DNA from: JAFGQE01 sp046484775
GTDB lineage: Bacteria; Bacillota; Clostridia; DUPQ01
Direction of reading: 5' to 3'
DNA length: 12,441 bases
Assembly: GCA_046484775.1 (NCBI GenBank)
Contig: JAWOIG010000154.1
Coordinates: forward strand, 1 to 12,441
In this document: piece by piece, positions 1 through 8,300 of the stretch
How the letters are laid out: each line of letters begins with the position of its first letter
Position numbering within the stretch: the first letter of the stretch is position 1
Position numbers and translations under genes: made by a program
The notes under the pieces: generated by a model
Databases searched by the model: none
Told to the model about the DNA's origin: nothing
What the model saw: only the letters and a program-made list of their open reading frames with translations

Positions 1-1355
1 CGGTGAGCGTAAGAAATGAAGTGCGTTCCTACAAGAACCTCCCACAGATACTTTATCAGATACAGACAAAATTCAGGGATGAGATAAGACCCCGATTCGG
101 AGTCATGAGATGCCGGGAGTTCATTATGAAGGACGCCTACAGCTTTGACAGGGATGAGGACGGCCTTGACGTATCGTACCGCAAAATGCACGATGCTTAT
201 TGCTCGATCTTTGACAGGTGCGGGCTCGACTACACGGTTGTGCAGGCGGATTCGGGGGCGATGGGAGGTTCGGGCTCCGAGGAGTTCATGGTGAAAAGCA
301 ATGTGGGCGAAGCTGCAATCGCTTATTGCGATAATTGCGGTTATGCGGCGAATGATGAAAAGGCGCAGTGCGTCGAACCATCCGGCCCGGCTGTTTCGAA
401 GCAAGCGGGAATGTTCGAAAAGGTCCATACCCCGGGAATCGGAAGCATTGACGACCTCTGCGGCTTCTTTGATTGCGGGGCTGAAAAATTCGCCAAGACG
501 CTTATATATCTTGCCGACGGCAAGGTTGTTGCCGCGGTCATCAGGGGCGACAGGGATTTGAACGAGACCAAGCTGCAGAATCTTCTTGGAAGCGTAGTGC
601 TGGAAATGGCCGATTCTGAAAGTATCAGGAAAGCCACCGGGGCGGAGGTTGGCTTTGCCGGACCGGTCGGCCTTGGGATCAGGAAGATAATTGACCTTGA
701 GGTCAGGCATATGTCGGACTTCATTACCGGCGCCAATGAAACCGATTATCATTTGAAGAACGTCAACCCTGCCGATTGCGGCGACGCTGAATATGCGGAT
801 ATAAGGAACATAGCGATAGGGGACGGCTGCCCGGCATGCGGAAGTCCGGTAAAAATGGACAGGGGAATAGAAGTAGGACATATATTCAAGCTCGGGACCA
901 AATACTCCGATGCACTCGGCTGCACATTTCTTGACGAGAACGGCAAGGAAAAGCCGATGGTCATGGGAAGCTACGGGATAGGTGTAGCGCGTACTATGGC
1001 CGCCGTCATTGAGCAGAACAACGATTCCGGGGGAATCATCTGGCCCGTTGGAGTCGCACCGTATACGGTCATCGTAATACCGGTCAACACCACTAATGAA
1101 GAACAGGTAGCCCTCGCCGAAAAACTTTATTCGGAAATGATTGATGCAGGGCTTGACGTATTGATCGACGACAGGAAGGAACGCGCCGGGGTCAAGTTCA
1201 ATGACGCCGACTTAATAGGGATTCCGATCAGGATCACAGTGGGCAAAAGGGCGGCTGAAGGAATCGTGGAATACAAGATACGAAAGGACGCCGGCAGCAT
1301 CGACATCGCATCCGGGGAAATATTGGGCAGAGTCCGAGCCGACCTTGGGTTATAG
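1..1355 (+). CDS. proS: Prolyl-tRNA synthetase, 5'-truncated by the window edge
   Basis: Class II aminoacyl-tRNA synthetase that charges tRNA-Pro in the cytosol. About 450 residues are visible against a usual ~570 for the bacterial long form, so roughly the first 120 (including motif 1) lie outside the window. The first in-frame GTG at position 3 is internal and not a real start. Visible in order: motif 2 (RFGVMRCREFIMKDAYSFD, residues ~31-49), the inserted editing (YbaK-like) domain at ~140-230, two CxxC pairs (YCDNC near 109 and CPAC near 275), the GIEVGHIFKLGTKYS stretch, motif 3 (GSYGIGVAR, ~322-330), and the C-terminal anticodon-binding domain (VAPYTVIVIPVN through DDRKERAGVKF). The editing insertion marks it as the bacterial, not the archaeal/eukaryal, type. 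It ends in TAG with 93-102 bases before the next gene and no obvious hairpin terminator. Identity is secure. Confidence 0.97.
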   Translation, partial: VSVRNEVRSYKNLPQILYQIQTKFRDEIRPRFGVMRCREFIMKDAYSFDRDEDGLDVSYRKMHDAYCSIFDRCGLDYTVVQADSGAMGGSGSEEFMVKSNVGEAAIAYCDNCGYAANDEKAQCVEPSGPAVSKQAGMFEKVHTPGIGSIDDLCGFFDCGAEKFAKTLIYLADGKVVAAVIRGDRDLNETKLQNLLGSVVLEMADSESIRKATGAEVGFAGPVGLGIRKIIDLEVRHMSDFITGANETDYHLKNVNPADCGDAEYADIRNIAIGDGCPACGSPVKMDRGIEVGHIFKLGTKYSDALGCTFLDENGKEKPMVMGSYGIGVARTMAAVIEQNNDSGGIIWPVGVAPYTVIVIPVNTTNEEQVALAEKLYSEMIDAGLDVLIDDRKERAGVKFNDADLIGIPIRITVGKRAAEGIVEYKIRKDAGSIDIASGEILGRVRADLGL

Positions 1356-1389
1356 TCAAACCGTATATTTCAGACCCGGAAAAGGACTG

Positions 1390-1404
1390 TTAACAAATTG
1401 TTAA
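1390..1404. promoter_or_regulatory. 15-bp perfect palindrome, candidate operator of the MoxR operon
   Basis: Arms TTAACAA and TTGTTAA are exact reverse complements around a single central A. The site is centred about 43 bases upstream of the start point predicted from the extended -10 box at 1425-1433, where a class II activator or a repressor could contact RNA polymerase. The regulator is not identifiable from sequence. The region is AT-rich, so a chance palindrome is possible, but 7 paired bases on each side at this position is suggestive. Confidence 0.4.
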
Positions 1405-1424
1405 TATATCTTGGGTAGGCCTGA

Positions 1425-1433
1425 TGATATACT
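1425..1433 (+). promoter_or_regulatory. Extended -10 promoter (TGATATACT) for the MoxR operon
   Basis: TATACT at 1428-1433 is preceded by TGA, giving the TGn extended -10 pattern that can work without a good -35. The bases at the normal -35 distance (1405-1410, TATATC) do not match consensus. Initiation would fall near 1440, leaving a leader of only about 18 bases before the TTG start at 1458. The assignment is by pattern only. Confidence 0.4.
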
Positions 1434-1457
1434 GTTTGTAAGAAAGAGGTGGTTCAT

Positions 1458-2291
1458 TTGGATGAAAAAATGACAAGGGAACAGGCATTTGAAATCCTGC
1501 AGATCGACCCTTCCACGCCAACGGATAAAGTCAAGATAAAATACGAGAACTTCATGAGACGCGCGAAATTCGACAATACGTTGGATGATCGTCTTATAAC
1601 AGAGGCCTACGATACAATAATGGGAATCGACTGGGGCAATTTCGAGCCTGACGAAGCGTATGCCCGCAAGGGCATAAACAAGAAGAAAATAGAGAATTTC
1701 TTCTATCTGTATAAGCGGAATCTCGCTTATGGCGCGGTAGTTCTTGTGATGGTGACGGTAATTCTATTGATGATATTTGTGGGACGCGTCAAATATGATT
1801 ATCAGATTATACTTATAGGATCACTCAATATATCAGACCAGGAAGTCATGGCCGACTACTATGAAGAACTACTTGGGGTTGAGAATGTTATGATAGACTA
1901 CATTCTCATGCCGACTGATTCGGCCGATGGCGCGCTGACGGACGAGAGCTTCAATAATCTATTCGCAGAACTGAGCGGAGGCGATTCCGACCTGTTCATA
2001 GTTAACCCTGAGTTTGCAAAGTTCCTGTCCTACGACGGAGCCCTGCTGGACATGACGCCTTATCTTGCCGACATGGGGATTGCAGCTGATGATCCGAACC
2101 TGCTTCGCTGGTATATGGAGAGCAAAGGGGAAATAGCCGCCGCATATAAGTTCGGCAGCCAGAGCATCTTCAACAGCGGGACTACGGGAAGGGTTCCCGA
2201 GTATTTCTGCATGCCTTACCTGGCTGAGTTCAGCGATAAAACCGCTGCCGTTATAAAAGATTTGATTGAACAAAATAAAGGAACTGAATAA
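1458..2291 (+). CDS. Membrane protein with degenerate J-like N-terminus and extracytoplasmic domain
   Basis: I do not recognise a named family for the whole protein (277 residues from this start). Residues ~3-56 resemble a DnaJ J-domain: EQAFEILQIDPSTP, a basic helix (KIKYENFMRRAK) and a closing ITEAYDTIMG. The HPD tripeptide needed to stimulate DnaK is replaced by KFD. One transmembrane helix follows at ~90-110 (GAVVLVMVTVILLMIFVG), then an outside portion of ~165 residues. In that part DLFIVNPEFAKFLSYDGALL followed by DMTPYL resembles a strand-helix segment of extracellular solute-binding proteins; this is a weak inference. Start choice: AGAGGTGG at 1445-1452 sits 5 bases before TTG 1458, whereas GTG 1449 overlaps that ribosome binding site. 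ATG 1470 is a less likely alternative. The gene leads the MoxR operon, 13 bases before moxR, so it may supply or sense the complex's client at the membrane. Confidence 0.75.
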   Translation: MDEKMTREQAFEILQIDPSTPTDKVKIKYENFMRRAKFDNTLDDRLITEAYDTIMGIDWGNFEPDEAYARKGINKKKIENFFYLYKRNLAYGAVVLVMVTVILLMIFVGRVKYDYQIILIGSLNISDQEVMADYYEELLGVENVMIDYILMPTDSADGALTDESFNNLFAELSGGDSDLFIVNPEFAKFLSYDGALLDMTPYLADMGIAADDPNLLRWYMESKGEIAAAYKFGSQSIFNSGTTGRVPEYFCMPYLAEFSDKTAAVIKDLIEQNKGTE

Positions 2292-2304
2292 GGAGTAAAT
2301 TCAA

Positions 2305-3270
2305 ATGGAAGCTGCTGAAATCAAGAATTTTTCAAAAATGGTAAAGGACAACATAGGAAAGGTCATTGTGGGCAAGGATGATGTAATCGACCTGGTGCTT
2401 GTTTCCCTGTTTTGCTCGGGGCATGTCCTTTTGGAAGATGTGCCGGGCCTGGGAAAGACGGTGTTGGCGAAAAGCCTTGCAAGATCGGTGGACTGCGGAT
2501 TCAGAAGAATCCAGTTTACACCCGACCTCCTGCCGTCGGACCTTACGGGAATAAGCATTTACAATCAAAAGGAATCCGATTTTGTCTTCAGGATGGGTCC
2601 GCTGTTCACGAACATCGTGCTGGCGGATGAAATAAACAGGGCGACGCCAAGGACGCAATCCGCATTGCTTGAGTGCATGGAGGAACGTCAGATAACGGTC
2701 GAAGGGGATACCAGGAAACTTGATTCGCCATTTTTTGTTATCGCCACCCAGAATCCGCTGGAGACACAGGGAACTTTTCCTCTGCCCGAAGCCCAGATGG
2801 ACAGGTTTTTCATGAGATTGTCAATAGGATATCCTGATATCGAGCAGGGACTGGCAATATTGAACAGATTTGAATCCGAAGAGCCTTTTGACGACCTTGG
2901 GCATGTGGCGACAGCCTCGGATATAATCGAGGTTCAGAAGGACATGAAGAATGTGTCGATAAGCGATGATGTAAAGAGATATATCATGGACATAGTCGAG
3001 GCAACCAGGAACAGCACAAAGCTTGCGCTAGGCCTGAGTCCCAGGGGAAGCCTGGCATTGATGAGGGCGGCAAGGGCATATGCGGCAATCAACGGAAGGG
3101 ATTTTGTAATTCCCGAGGATGTCAAGAAAGTATGTGTTTCCGTAACAGCCCACCGTGTTATGCTTAAGGGACATGCGATGTCGTCCGGAACGCGGGGAAC
3201 CATATCGGCGATTGAAGAAATTCTTGCATCGGTAAAGACGCCCACGGAAGAAATCGAAAGGGAAGACTGA
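2305..3270 (+). CDS. MoxR-family AAA+ ATPase
   Basis: Cytosolic AAA+ ATPase of the MoxR family, thought to act as a chaperone for assembling or activating vWA/DUF58-type partners and membrane complexes. It has 321 residues, the usual length. Walker A is DVPGLGKT (45-52), in the MoxR variant that lacks the first glycine. Walker B is VLADEINR (105-112), followed by the family signature RTQSALLECMEERQITVEG (116-134). Sensor 1 is VIATQNP (145-151), followed by GTFPLPEAQMDRFFMR (156-171) with the arginine-finger region. The helical lid carries a sensor 2-like SPRGSLALMRAARAYA segment near 245-260. AAGGAG at 2290-2295 sits 9 bases before the ATG. Its stop overlaps the next start (TGATG), so synthesis of the DUF58 partner is translationally coupled. 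Family identity is secure; the substrate is unknown. Confidence 0.95.
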   Translation: MEAAEIKNFSKMVKDNIGKVIVGKDDVIDLVLVSLFCSGHVLLEDVPGLGKTVLAKSLARSVDCGFRRIQFTPDLLPSDLTGISIYNQKESDFVFRMGPLFTNIVLADEINRATPRTQSALLECMEERQITVEGDTRKLDSPFFVIATQNPLETQGTFPLPEAQMDRFFMRLSIGYPDIEQGLAILNRFESEEPFDDLGHVATASDIIEVQKDMKNVSISDDVKRYIMDIVEATRNSTKLALGLSPRGSLALMRAARAYAAINGRDFVIPEDVKKVCVSVTAHRVMLKGHAMSSGTRGTISAIEEILASVKTPTEEIERED

Positions 3271-4415
3271 TGGAACTGGTATTTGTAGTCATTCTGCTGA
3301 TGATCTTTTTTCTGTTTGAGATCATGTTTTTTAAGATTACGCTCATGCGCGGCTTGAAATACTCGCTTTCATTCAGCAAACTCGAGGCCTTTGAAGGCGA
3401 CGAGATGTTCATCGATGAAGAAATCTACAATAAGAAACCGGTGCCGATACCGTGGGTCAGGGCAGACATACATTCGTCAAAATGGCTGGAATTTGCGGAT
3501 GCAAGTTCTTCCATTGTAGACGAGAGAAGATTTGTGACAAGCGGATTCATGCTGCGCTCATATCAGCGGACCAAAAGGCGATGGTATATGAAATGCACGA
3601 AACGCGGCATATTCGACATTGACAACGCGACGGTTACATGCGGGGATGTCCTTGGGCTGATATCGGATTCAAAAGCTGTCCCGATCAACAAAAGGCTGGT
3701 TGTATATCCCGGGATGATTGATGTCAATGAGGTTTTCTTTTCAACAAGGGATATTCTCGGGGATGCCGTGGTGAAAAGATTCATTATGGACGATCCTTTC
3801 ATAGTCAAGGGTATACGGGAGTACATTCCGGGCGATTCCGTTAACAGGGTGAACTGGAAGGCCACGGCGCGCGCCGACAAGCTTATGGTCAATGAAAATG
3901 ACTTTACGACCAAGATCGGAATAACCGTCCTCATGAATGTCCAGTCGGATTATGAGGAATTTGATTATGTCAAGAACAAGGATGTCATAGAGCTTGCAAT
4001 CAAGGTTTCCGCAACCGCACTGAACAGAGGATATACACAGGGAGTTCCCGTCAGGTTCGGAAGCAACGCCTGCACGGGTGATGATGAAGAAAATATGATC
4101 CTTACCGAATCCGGAACGGGACAGGAGCATATGCGGCATATGCTTTACACCCTGGCGCAAATCAGGATGAAGAATGTAAGGAGCTTTGAAATTTTCCTGG
4201 CGCAACTGGAAAACAAGATCAGCAATACCCAGGTATATATCATAACTTCCTTCCTCAGCAGGGAAATACTGGATGAGGCGGGAAGGCTGGGCAAACTTGA
4301 CAATACCGTAAAGGTACTGGTGCTTGACACCCCCTCCGAGGATACACCCGAGAGTCCCGATGTGGAAGTATTCCATATGAGGAGAAAGCCATGGAAAACC
4401 GAGGGTGAAATCTGA
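3270..4415 (+). CDS. DUF58 domain-containing membrane-anchored protein
   Basis: A 381-residue member of the DUF58 family, the standard partner of MoxR ATPases. An N-terminal hydrophobic segment (residues ~2-22, VFVVILLMIFFLFEIMFF) anchors it, shorter than the two-helix hairpin many relatives carry. A beta-rich portion (~30-150) follows. Next comes the family signature GIREYIPGDSVNRVNWKATA (181-200), the clearest identifying motif, followed by RADKLMVNEND. The C-terminal ~165 residues occupy the place of the vWA-like fold, but where relatives often show a metal-binding DxSxS this protein has LMNVQSDYEE (221-230), so MIDAS metal binding looks lost. The start overlaps the moxR stop by one base, and its own stop overlaps the next start the same way, implying matched stoichiometry of the three products. 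Its precise biochemical role is unknown for the family. Confidence 0.92.
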   Translation: MELVFVVILLMIFFLFEIMFFKITLMRGLKYSLSFSKLEAFEGDEMFIDEEIYNKKPVPIPWVRADIHSSKWLEFADASSSIVDERRFVTSGFMLRSYQRTKRRWYMKCTKRGIFDIDNATVTCGDVLGLISDSKAVPINKRLVVYPGMIDVNEVFFSTRDILGDAVVKRFIMDDPFIVKGIREYIPGDSVNRVNWKATARADKLMVNENDFTTKIGITVLMNVQSDYEEFDYVKNKDVIELAIKVSATALNRGYTQGVPVRFGSNACTGDDEENMILTESGTGQEHMRHMLYTLAQIRMKNVRSFEIFLAQLENKISNTQVYIITSFLSREILDEAGRLGKLDNTVKVLVLDTPSEDTPESPDVEVFHMRRKPWKTEGEI

Positions 4416-5830
4416 TGGCAGGGAACAGGACGAAGTTGATACGAAAAATAATACCATTCATAGCCATCGCCGGAAGCTGGGGGGGTATCTCAACGGCTGC
4501 AATGCAGATGGCGGGCAGTGAAAATGTATTTTTCAAAACCGGGATCATTCTTCTCATATACATATTGGCGGGAACCATTGCAGGATTTGCAGCCGTGCTT
4601 TTTTTCGAGAGACAGGGAAGGGATATCATTGCCAGAAATGAAAAGGGAAATATTTATATAATCAAGCAGCCCGTGTACTTCTTAACAGCCGCAGCAATGG
4701 TGGTTGCCTTTATAACGAATATGAAGCCTGCCGGCTCGACCGGTATGACGGCGGCTGTCTTTTTTGGTTTTGCGTTCTTTCTGGGTCTGTCGAACGGATT
4801 GTTCGACTACAGGGAAAGTGTTTCAAGAAACATACTGTATCTTGGAGCGATGCCGATAGGATTCAGTTTTGTTTACGGTTATTATATAAATGGCGGCGAT
4901 CAGGCGATAAACATGGTGTGGCTATATGGTTCGGCATACCTTTTCAGCTACTTGTTGTTTGTCAACAGGATGAAGCTGAACTCAATCATATTCTTCAGGA
5001 AATCGGTTAATATCGAGGACAGCAAGAAAATCAGGATGTTCAACGACTGGCTCATCATTCTCCTTTATATGTTTTATCTTGTCCTGTTCAACTTCAGGAA
5101 GCTTCTGAATATGAGTTATGACATCATACTAAGGATAATCAACTGGTCCCTGGCGGTCATGTCGGCGATCATGGAATGGCTTCTGGCTGAAGGAGATAAG
5201 ATGGAGCGGGAGGACCTCAGCGAAAAGGAGAAGCTGGATGAAGTCGTCTACCCCGAGCGTCCTTTGCTGGAGAAAATACTGAAGATAATCATGTATACGC
5301 TTTTTGCCGCGCTTGCCGTCGCGATAGTCGTTGTTCTGGTTACCACTATTATCAGGATAATTAAGAAAATCGCGGAAAAACTGCGAAACAATTACAACAG
5401 GTCTATGAGCGAAAAGAAAGTCGAATCCAAGGAATATGTTGAGGAGAGCGAAATAATAAGGGAAACGACAGATAGGGGCAGCCTGAGACGCAGAAAGAAG
5501 AAATTCAGATACAGTTTGAAAAAACTTGGAGACATACCGTTGGCCGGCGATAAAGTAAGGTATGTATATGGATTTGTTCTGGAAAGACTGTATCACAGGC
5601 ATGTTGACATTGAACCAAGCGACACCCCCGAGGAGATTATCGGGAAAATAAGGCGGATCAGGAATGGCGGTAATCTGAATCAGATGGGATTTGAGGAATT
5701 CACGGAAAAATACAGGAAGGCCAGATACAGCGGGAAAGACATCGAACCTGATGAAAACCTGGTTGATAAGGCGGAGAAATTTGAGAAGGCGATATCCGGA
5801 TTACAGACGGATTCAGATAAATTGGCGTAA
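4415..5830 (+). CDS. Polytopic membrane protein with DUF4129-like C-terminal tail
   Basis: A 471-residue integral membrane protein. Hydrophobic segments suggest about eight or nine helices: ~12-30, 38-65, 86-102, 110-130, 139-157, 165-184, 211-227, 236-257, and a long one at 287-314. The last is followed by a highly basic, charged linker (315-375, including LRRRKKKFRY). Residues ~378-440 (VRYVYGFVLERLYHR, SDTPEEIIGKI, FEEFTEKYRKARYSG) fit the DUF4129 pattern found at the C-terminus of transglutaminase-like membrane proteins in MoxR/DUF58 operons. No transglutaminase Cys-His-Asp domain is present: the middle of the protein is membrane helices and a charged loop. I infer a membrane platform for the MoxR-DUF58 pair. 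The TGATG overlap with the DUF58 gene shows translational coupling. The family call rests on pattern recognition and is moderate; the membrane topology is clear. Confidence 0.8.
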   Translation: MAGNRTKLIRKIIPFIAIAGSWGGISTAAMQMAGSENVFFKTGIILLIYILAGTIAGFAAVLFFERQGRDIIARNEKGNIYIIKQPVYFLTAAAMVVAFITNMKPAGSTGMTAAVFFGFAFFLGLSNGLFDYRESVSRNILYLGAMPIGFSFVYGYYINGGDQAINMVWLYGSAYLFSYLLFVNRMKLNSIIFFRKSVNIEDSKKIRMFNDWLIILLYMFYLVLFNFRKLLNMSYDIILRIINWSLAVMSAIMEWLLAEGDKMEREDLSEKEKLDEVVYPERPLLEKILKIIMYTLFAALAVAIVVVLVTTIIRIIKKIAEKLRNNYNRSMSEKKVESKEYVEESEIIRETTDRGSLRRRKKKFRYSLKKLGDIPLAGDKVRYVYGFVLERLYHRHVDIEPSDTPEEIIGKIRRIRNGGNLNQMGFEEFTEKYRKARYSGKDIEPDENLVDKAEKFEKAISGLQTDSDKLA

Positions 5831-5848
5831 GGCCGCCATTCCCGGGAA

Positions 5849-5877
5849 TTGACTTTTCGGAAAAGCGTCAATATAAT
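5849..5877 (+). promoter_or_regulatory. Sigma-A-type promoter of lon with inverted repeat in the spacer
   Basis: TTGACT at 5849-5854 and TATAAT at 5872-5877 are separated by exactly 17 bases, close to the housekeeping consensus. Initiation is expected near 5884. Between them lie TTGAC (5849-5853) and its complement GTCAA (5867-5871), and an inner TTTTC/GAAAA pair, forming an imperfect dyad across the -35 box and spacer. That could be a stress-repressor operator. It does not match the CIRCE or CtsR heptad sequences as I know them. Confidence 0.75.
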
Positions 5878-5883
5878 GTTTAG

Positions 5884-5905
5884 GCAGGTTTTTGCCTGCT
5901 TTTTT
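5884..5905 (+). terminator. Rho-independent terminator of the MoxR operon, at the lon start point
   Basis: Stem GCAGG (5884-5888) pairs with CCTGC (5895-5899) around a TTTTTG loop, followed by six T (5900-5905). A flanking A-T and a G-T pair can extend the stem to 7. It lies 53 bases after the last gene of the MoxR operon, where a terminator is expected. It also coincides with the predicted lon start point, so lon mRNA would begin with this hairpin. The stem is short, so efficiency may be moderate. Confidence 0.65.
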
Positions 5906-5922
5906 GGCTAGAAGGAGCTTAT

Positions 5923-8259
5923 ATGAAGAATGAAAACAGCAGTACAAATATATACCCGATGATACCGCTCAGGGGAATTACGGTATTTCCCCATATGACG
6001 ATACATTTTGATGTCGGCAGGGGCAAGTCGGTTTCTGCCCTTGAAAAAGCAATGGCAGGGGATCAGTTGATCTTCCTTGTAACACAAAAGGATGCGGTAA
6101 TCGAAGAGCCGGGAATCGATGACATCTACAAGACGGGAACGTTGTCCAAGATCAAGCAGTTGCTCAGGCTCCCCGGCAAGACCGTAAGGGTTTTGGTCGA
6201 GGGTATCGAAAGAGGAGAGATAGTTTCATATGTTTCATCCGAACCGTTTTTTGAGGTTGAGGCGGCGACTTTCGATAAAAATGACAGGATGCCCGGAAAG
6301 AGGGAGGAAGCACTGCGCAGGAAGGCCGTCGAGGCATTCGAGTCTTATGCAGCCCTTGCGGGAAGAATATCCCCTGATACCGTCTTTGCCATCATTACTA
6401 CCGAAGATACAGGCAAATTATCGGATATGATAGCTGGAAGCATGACGCTTAAGACCGATCAACGGCAGGAGCTTCTTACGGAAAAGGACAGCGTCAAGAG
6501 AATAACGAAACTTCTGCCCATAGTCCATAATGAAATACAGATACTGGAGCTTGAACGGGACATATCGTCCAAAGTCAAGGGACAGATAGATGAAATGCAG
6601 AAACAATACTATCTGAAGGAACAACTCAAGATAATCAGGGAGGAGCTTGGGGAGGATGAAGGCGAGACTGAGGATGATATACAGGAATATTTCAACCAGC
6701 TTGATAAGCGCGATTATCCGGTTGAAGTTAAGGACAAGATTGAAAAGGAGATTGGCCGGCTCGTCAAGATGAGCCCTATCTCAGCGGAAGCATCTGTTCT
6801 TAGGACATACATTGAATGGCTGATAAACATGCCGTGGGACAAGACCACGGAAGAAAAGCTGGAACCCGCACATGCGAGGGTTATACTTGAGAGAGACCAT
6901 TACGGGCTCGACAAGGTCAAGGAAAGAATAATAGAGTACATAGCATCCAGAAAAATGGCGAAAGACTTCAACAGCCCGATATTATGCCTCGTTGGCCCTC
7001 CGGGCGTGGGAAAGACCTCGATAGTAAAGTCCATTGCTGAAGCTGTCAACAGGAAATATGTCAGGATGTCGCTTGGCGGAGTGCGGGATGAAGCGGAAAT
7101 AAGGGGCCACAGAAGGACCTATGTGGGCTCGATGCCTGGAAGAATAGCCAAGGCCATAAGCCACGCCGACAGCATGAATCCTCTTATACTGTTTGACGAA
7201 ATTGATAAGATGAGCAGTGACTTCAGAGGCGATCCGTCATCCGCCATGCTTGAGGTTCTTGATTCGGAACAAAATTATTCGTTCCGCGACCATTATCTGG
7301 AAGTCCCGCTGGACCTTAGGCAGGTAATGTTCATCACAACCGCGAATACATCGGACACAATCCCGCAGCCATTGCTCGATAGAATGGAGGTAATATATAT
7401 ATCGGGATACACCACCGAGGAGAAGGAAAATATAGCGAGGAAATTCCTGATTCCCAAGCAGATGAAGAAACACGGCCTGACAAACTCCCGGTTCGGAATA
7501 TCAGACAGCGCGCTGAGAGGAATAATCAGCAACTATACAAGGGAGTCAGGAGTCAGGACTCTTGAGCGCGAAATAGCCTCTGCCTGCAGGAAAGCCGTGA
7601 CTAAGCTTGTGGAAGACGGTGTTCCATCTGTAAAAATAACGTCGAGGAACATCGAGGATTTCTTTGGCCCTAAAAAATTTGAATATGAAAAAGCCCTTGA
7701 AACCGATGAAATAGGAATAGCGCGCGGGCTTGCATGGACTCCGGCGGGAGGCGACACCCTATCGATAGAAGTCAACACAATGCCCGGAAGCGGAAAGCTT
7801 GAATTGACAGGCCGCCTTGGGGAAGTAATGAAAGAATCGGCGAAGGCCGCATACGGATATATCAGATCCAGGACCGACAAACTAGGAATAGACGAGGATT
7901 TCTATAAATCCACGGATATCCATGTCCATGTGCCCGAGGGGGCGGTTCCAAAGGACGGCCCGTCTGCAGGCATCACACTTGCCACGGCGATTATATCGGC
8001 GCTTACCCAGATGCCGGTCAGTAAGGAAGTTGCCATGACGGGTGAAATAACGCTTAGGGGAAGGGTGCTTCCGATTGGCGGACTGAAGGAAAAGCTTACC
8101 GCAGCCAGAAGAGCTGGAATGAAAAAGGCAATAATTCCATATGCCAATAAAAGCGAGCTGGTGGAGATCAGTGACGAGGTAAAGAATTCGCTGGAAATAA
8201 TACCCGTGAAATCCATGGACGAGGTTCTTGACATAGCGATAAAGCATAAAGACAAATAA
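5923..8259 (+). CDS. lon: ATP-dependent endopeptidase La (Lon protease)
   Basis: Cytosolic AAA+ serine protease that unfolds and degrades misfolded and short-lived regulatory proteins. It has 778 residues, full length for LonA. The N-terminal substrate-binding (LON) domain covers ~12-205 (YPMIPLRGITVFPHMTIHFD at its start). A coiled-coil stretch follows at ~205-245 (MQKQYYLKEQLKIIREELGE). The AAA+ module has Walker A GPPGVGKT (358-365), Walker B LILFDEID (421-428) and sensor-type ITTAN (471-475). The protease domain carries PKDGPSAG with catalytic Ser681, and LKEKL with catalytic Lys724, completing the Ser-Lys dyad. No key residue is missing. AAGGAG at 5912-5917 lies 5 bases before the ATG. 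It is transcribed from its own strong promoter just upstream and probably reads on into the TauE gene 41 bases later. Confidence 0.98.
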   Translation: MKNENSSTNIYPMIPLRGITVFPHMTIHFDVGRGKSVSALEKAMAGDQLIFLVTQKDAVIEEPGIDDIYKTGTLSKIKQLLRLPGKTVRVLVEGIERGEIVSYVSSEPFFEVEAATFDKNDRMPGKREEALRRKAVEAFESYAALAGRISPDTVFAIITTEDTGKLSDMIAGSMTLKTDQRQELLTEKDSVKRITKLLPIVHNEIQILELERDISSKVKGQIDEMQKQYYLKEQLKIIREELGEDEGETEDDIQEYFNQLDKRDYPVEVKDKIEKEIGRLVKMSPISAEASVLRTYIEWLINMPWDKTTEEKLEPAHARVILERDHYGLDKVKERIIEYIASRKMAKDFNSPILCLVGPPGVGKTSIVKSIAEAVNRKYVRMSLGGVRDEAEIRGHRRTYVGSMPGRIAKAISHADSMNPLILFDEIDKMSSDFRGDPSSAMLEVLDSEQNYSFRDHYLEVPLDLRQVMFITTANTSDTIPQPLLDRMEVIYISGYTTEEKENIARKFLIPKQMKKHGLTNSRFGISDSALRGIISNYTRESGVRTLEREIASACRKAVTKLVEDGVPSVKITSRNIEDFFGPKKFEYEKALETDEIGIARGLAWTPAGGDTLSIEVNTMPGSGKLELTGRLGEVMKESAKAAYGYIRSRTDKLGIDEDFYKSTDIHVHVPEGAVPKDGPSAGITLATAIISALTQMPVSKEVAMTGEITLRGRVLPIGGLKEKLTAARRAGMKKAIIPYANKSELVEISDEVKNSLEIIPVKSMDEVLDIAIKHKDK

Positions 8260-8300
8260 AAAGCACGGTGCAAGTGAATGCGCCGCTTTGGGGAGTTCCA

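Noticed and set aside
3741..4457. Open frame of 238 codons on the - strand inside the DUF58 gene
   Set aside because: It lies wholly opposite a well-supported gene, shows no domain motif, and its length is explained by codon bias of the + strand gene.
5849..5871. CIRCE or CtsR operator at lon
   Set aside because: Neither the CIRCE half-site (TTAGCACTC) nor tandem GGTCAAA heptads are present; only an unassigned TTGAC/GTCAA dyad is seen.
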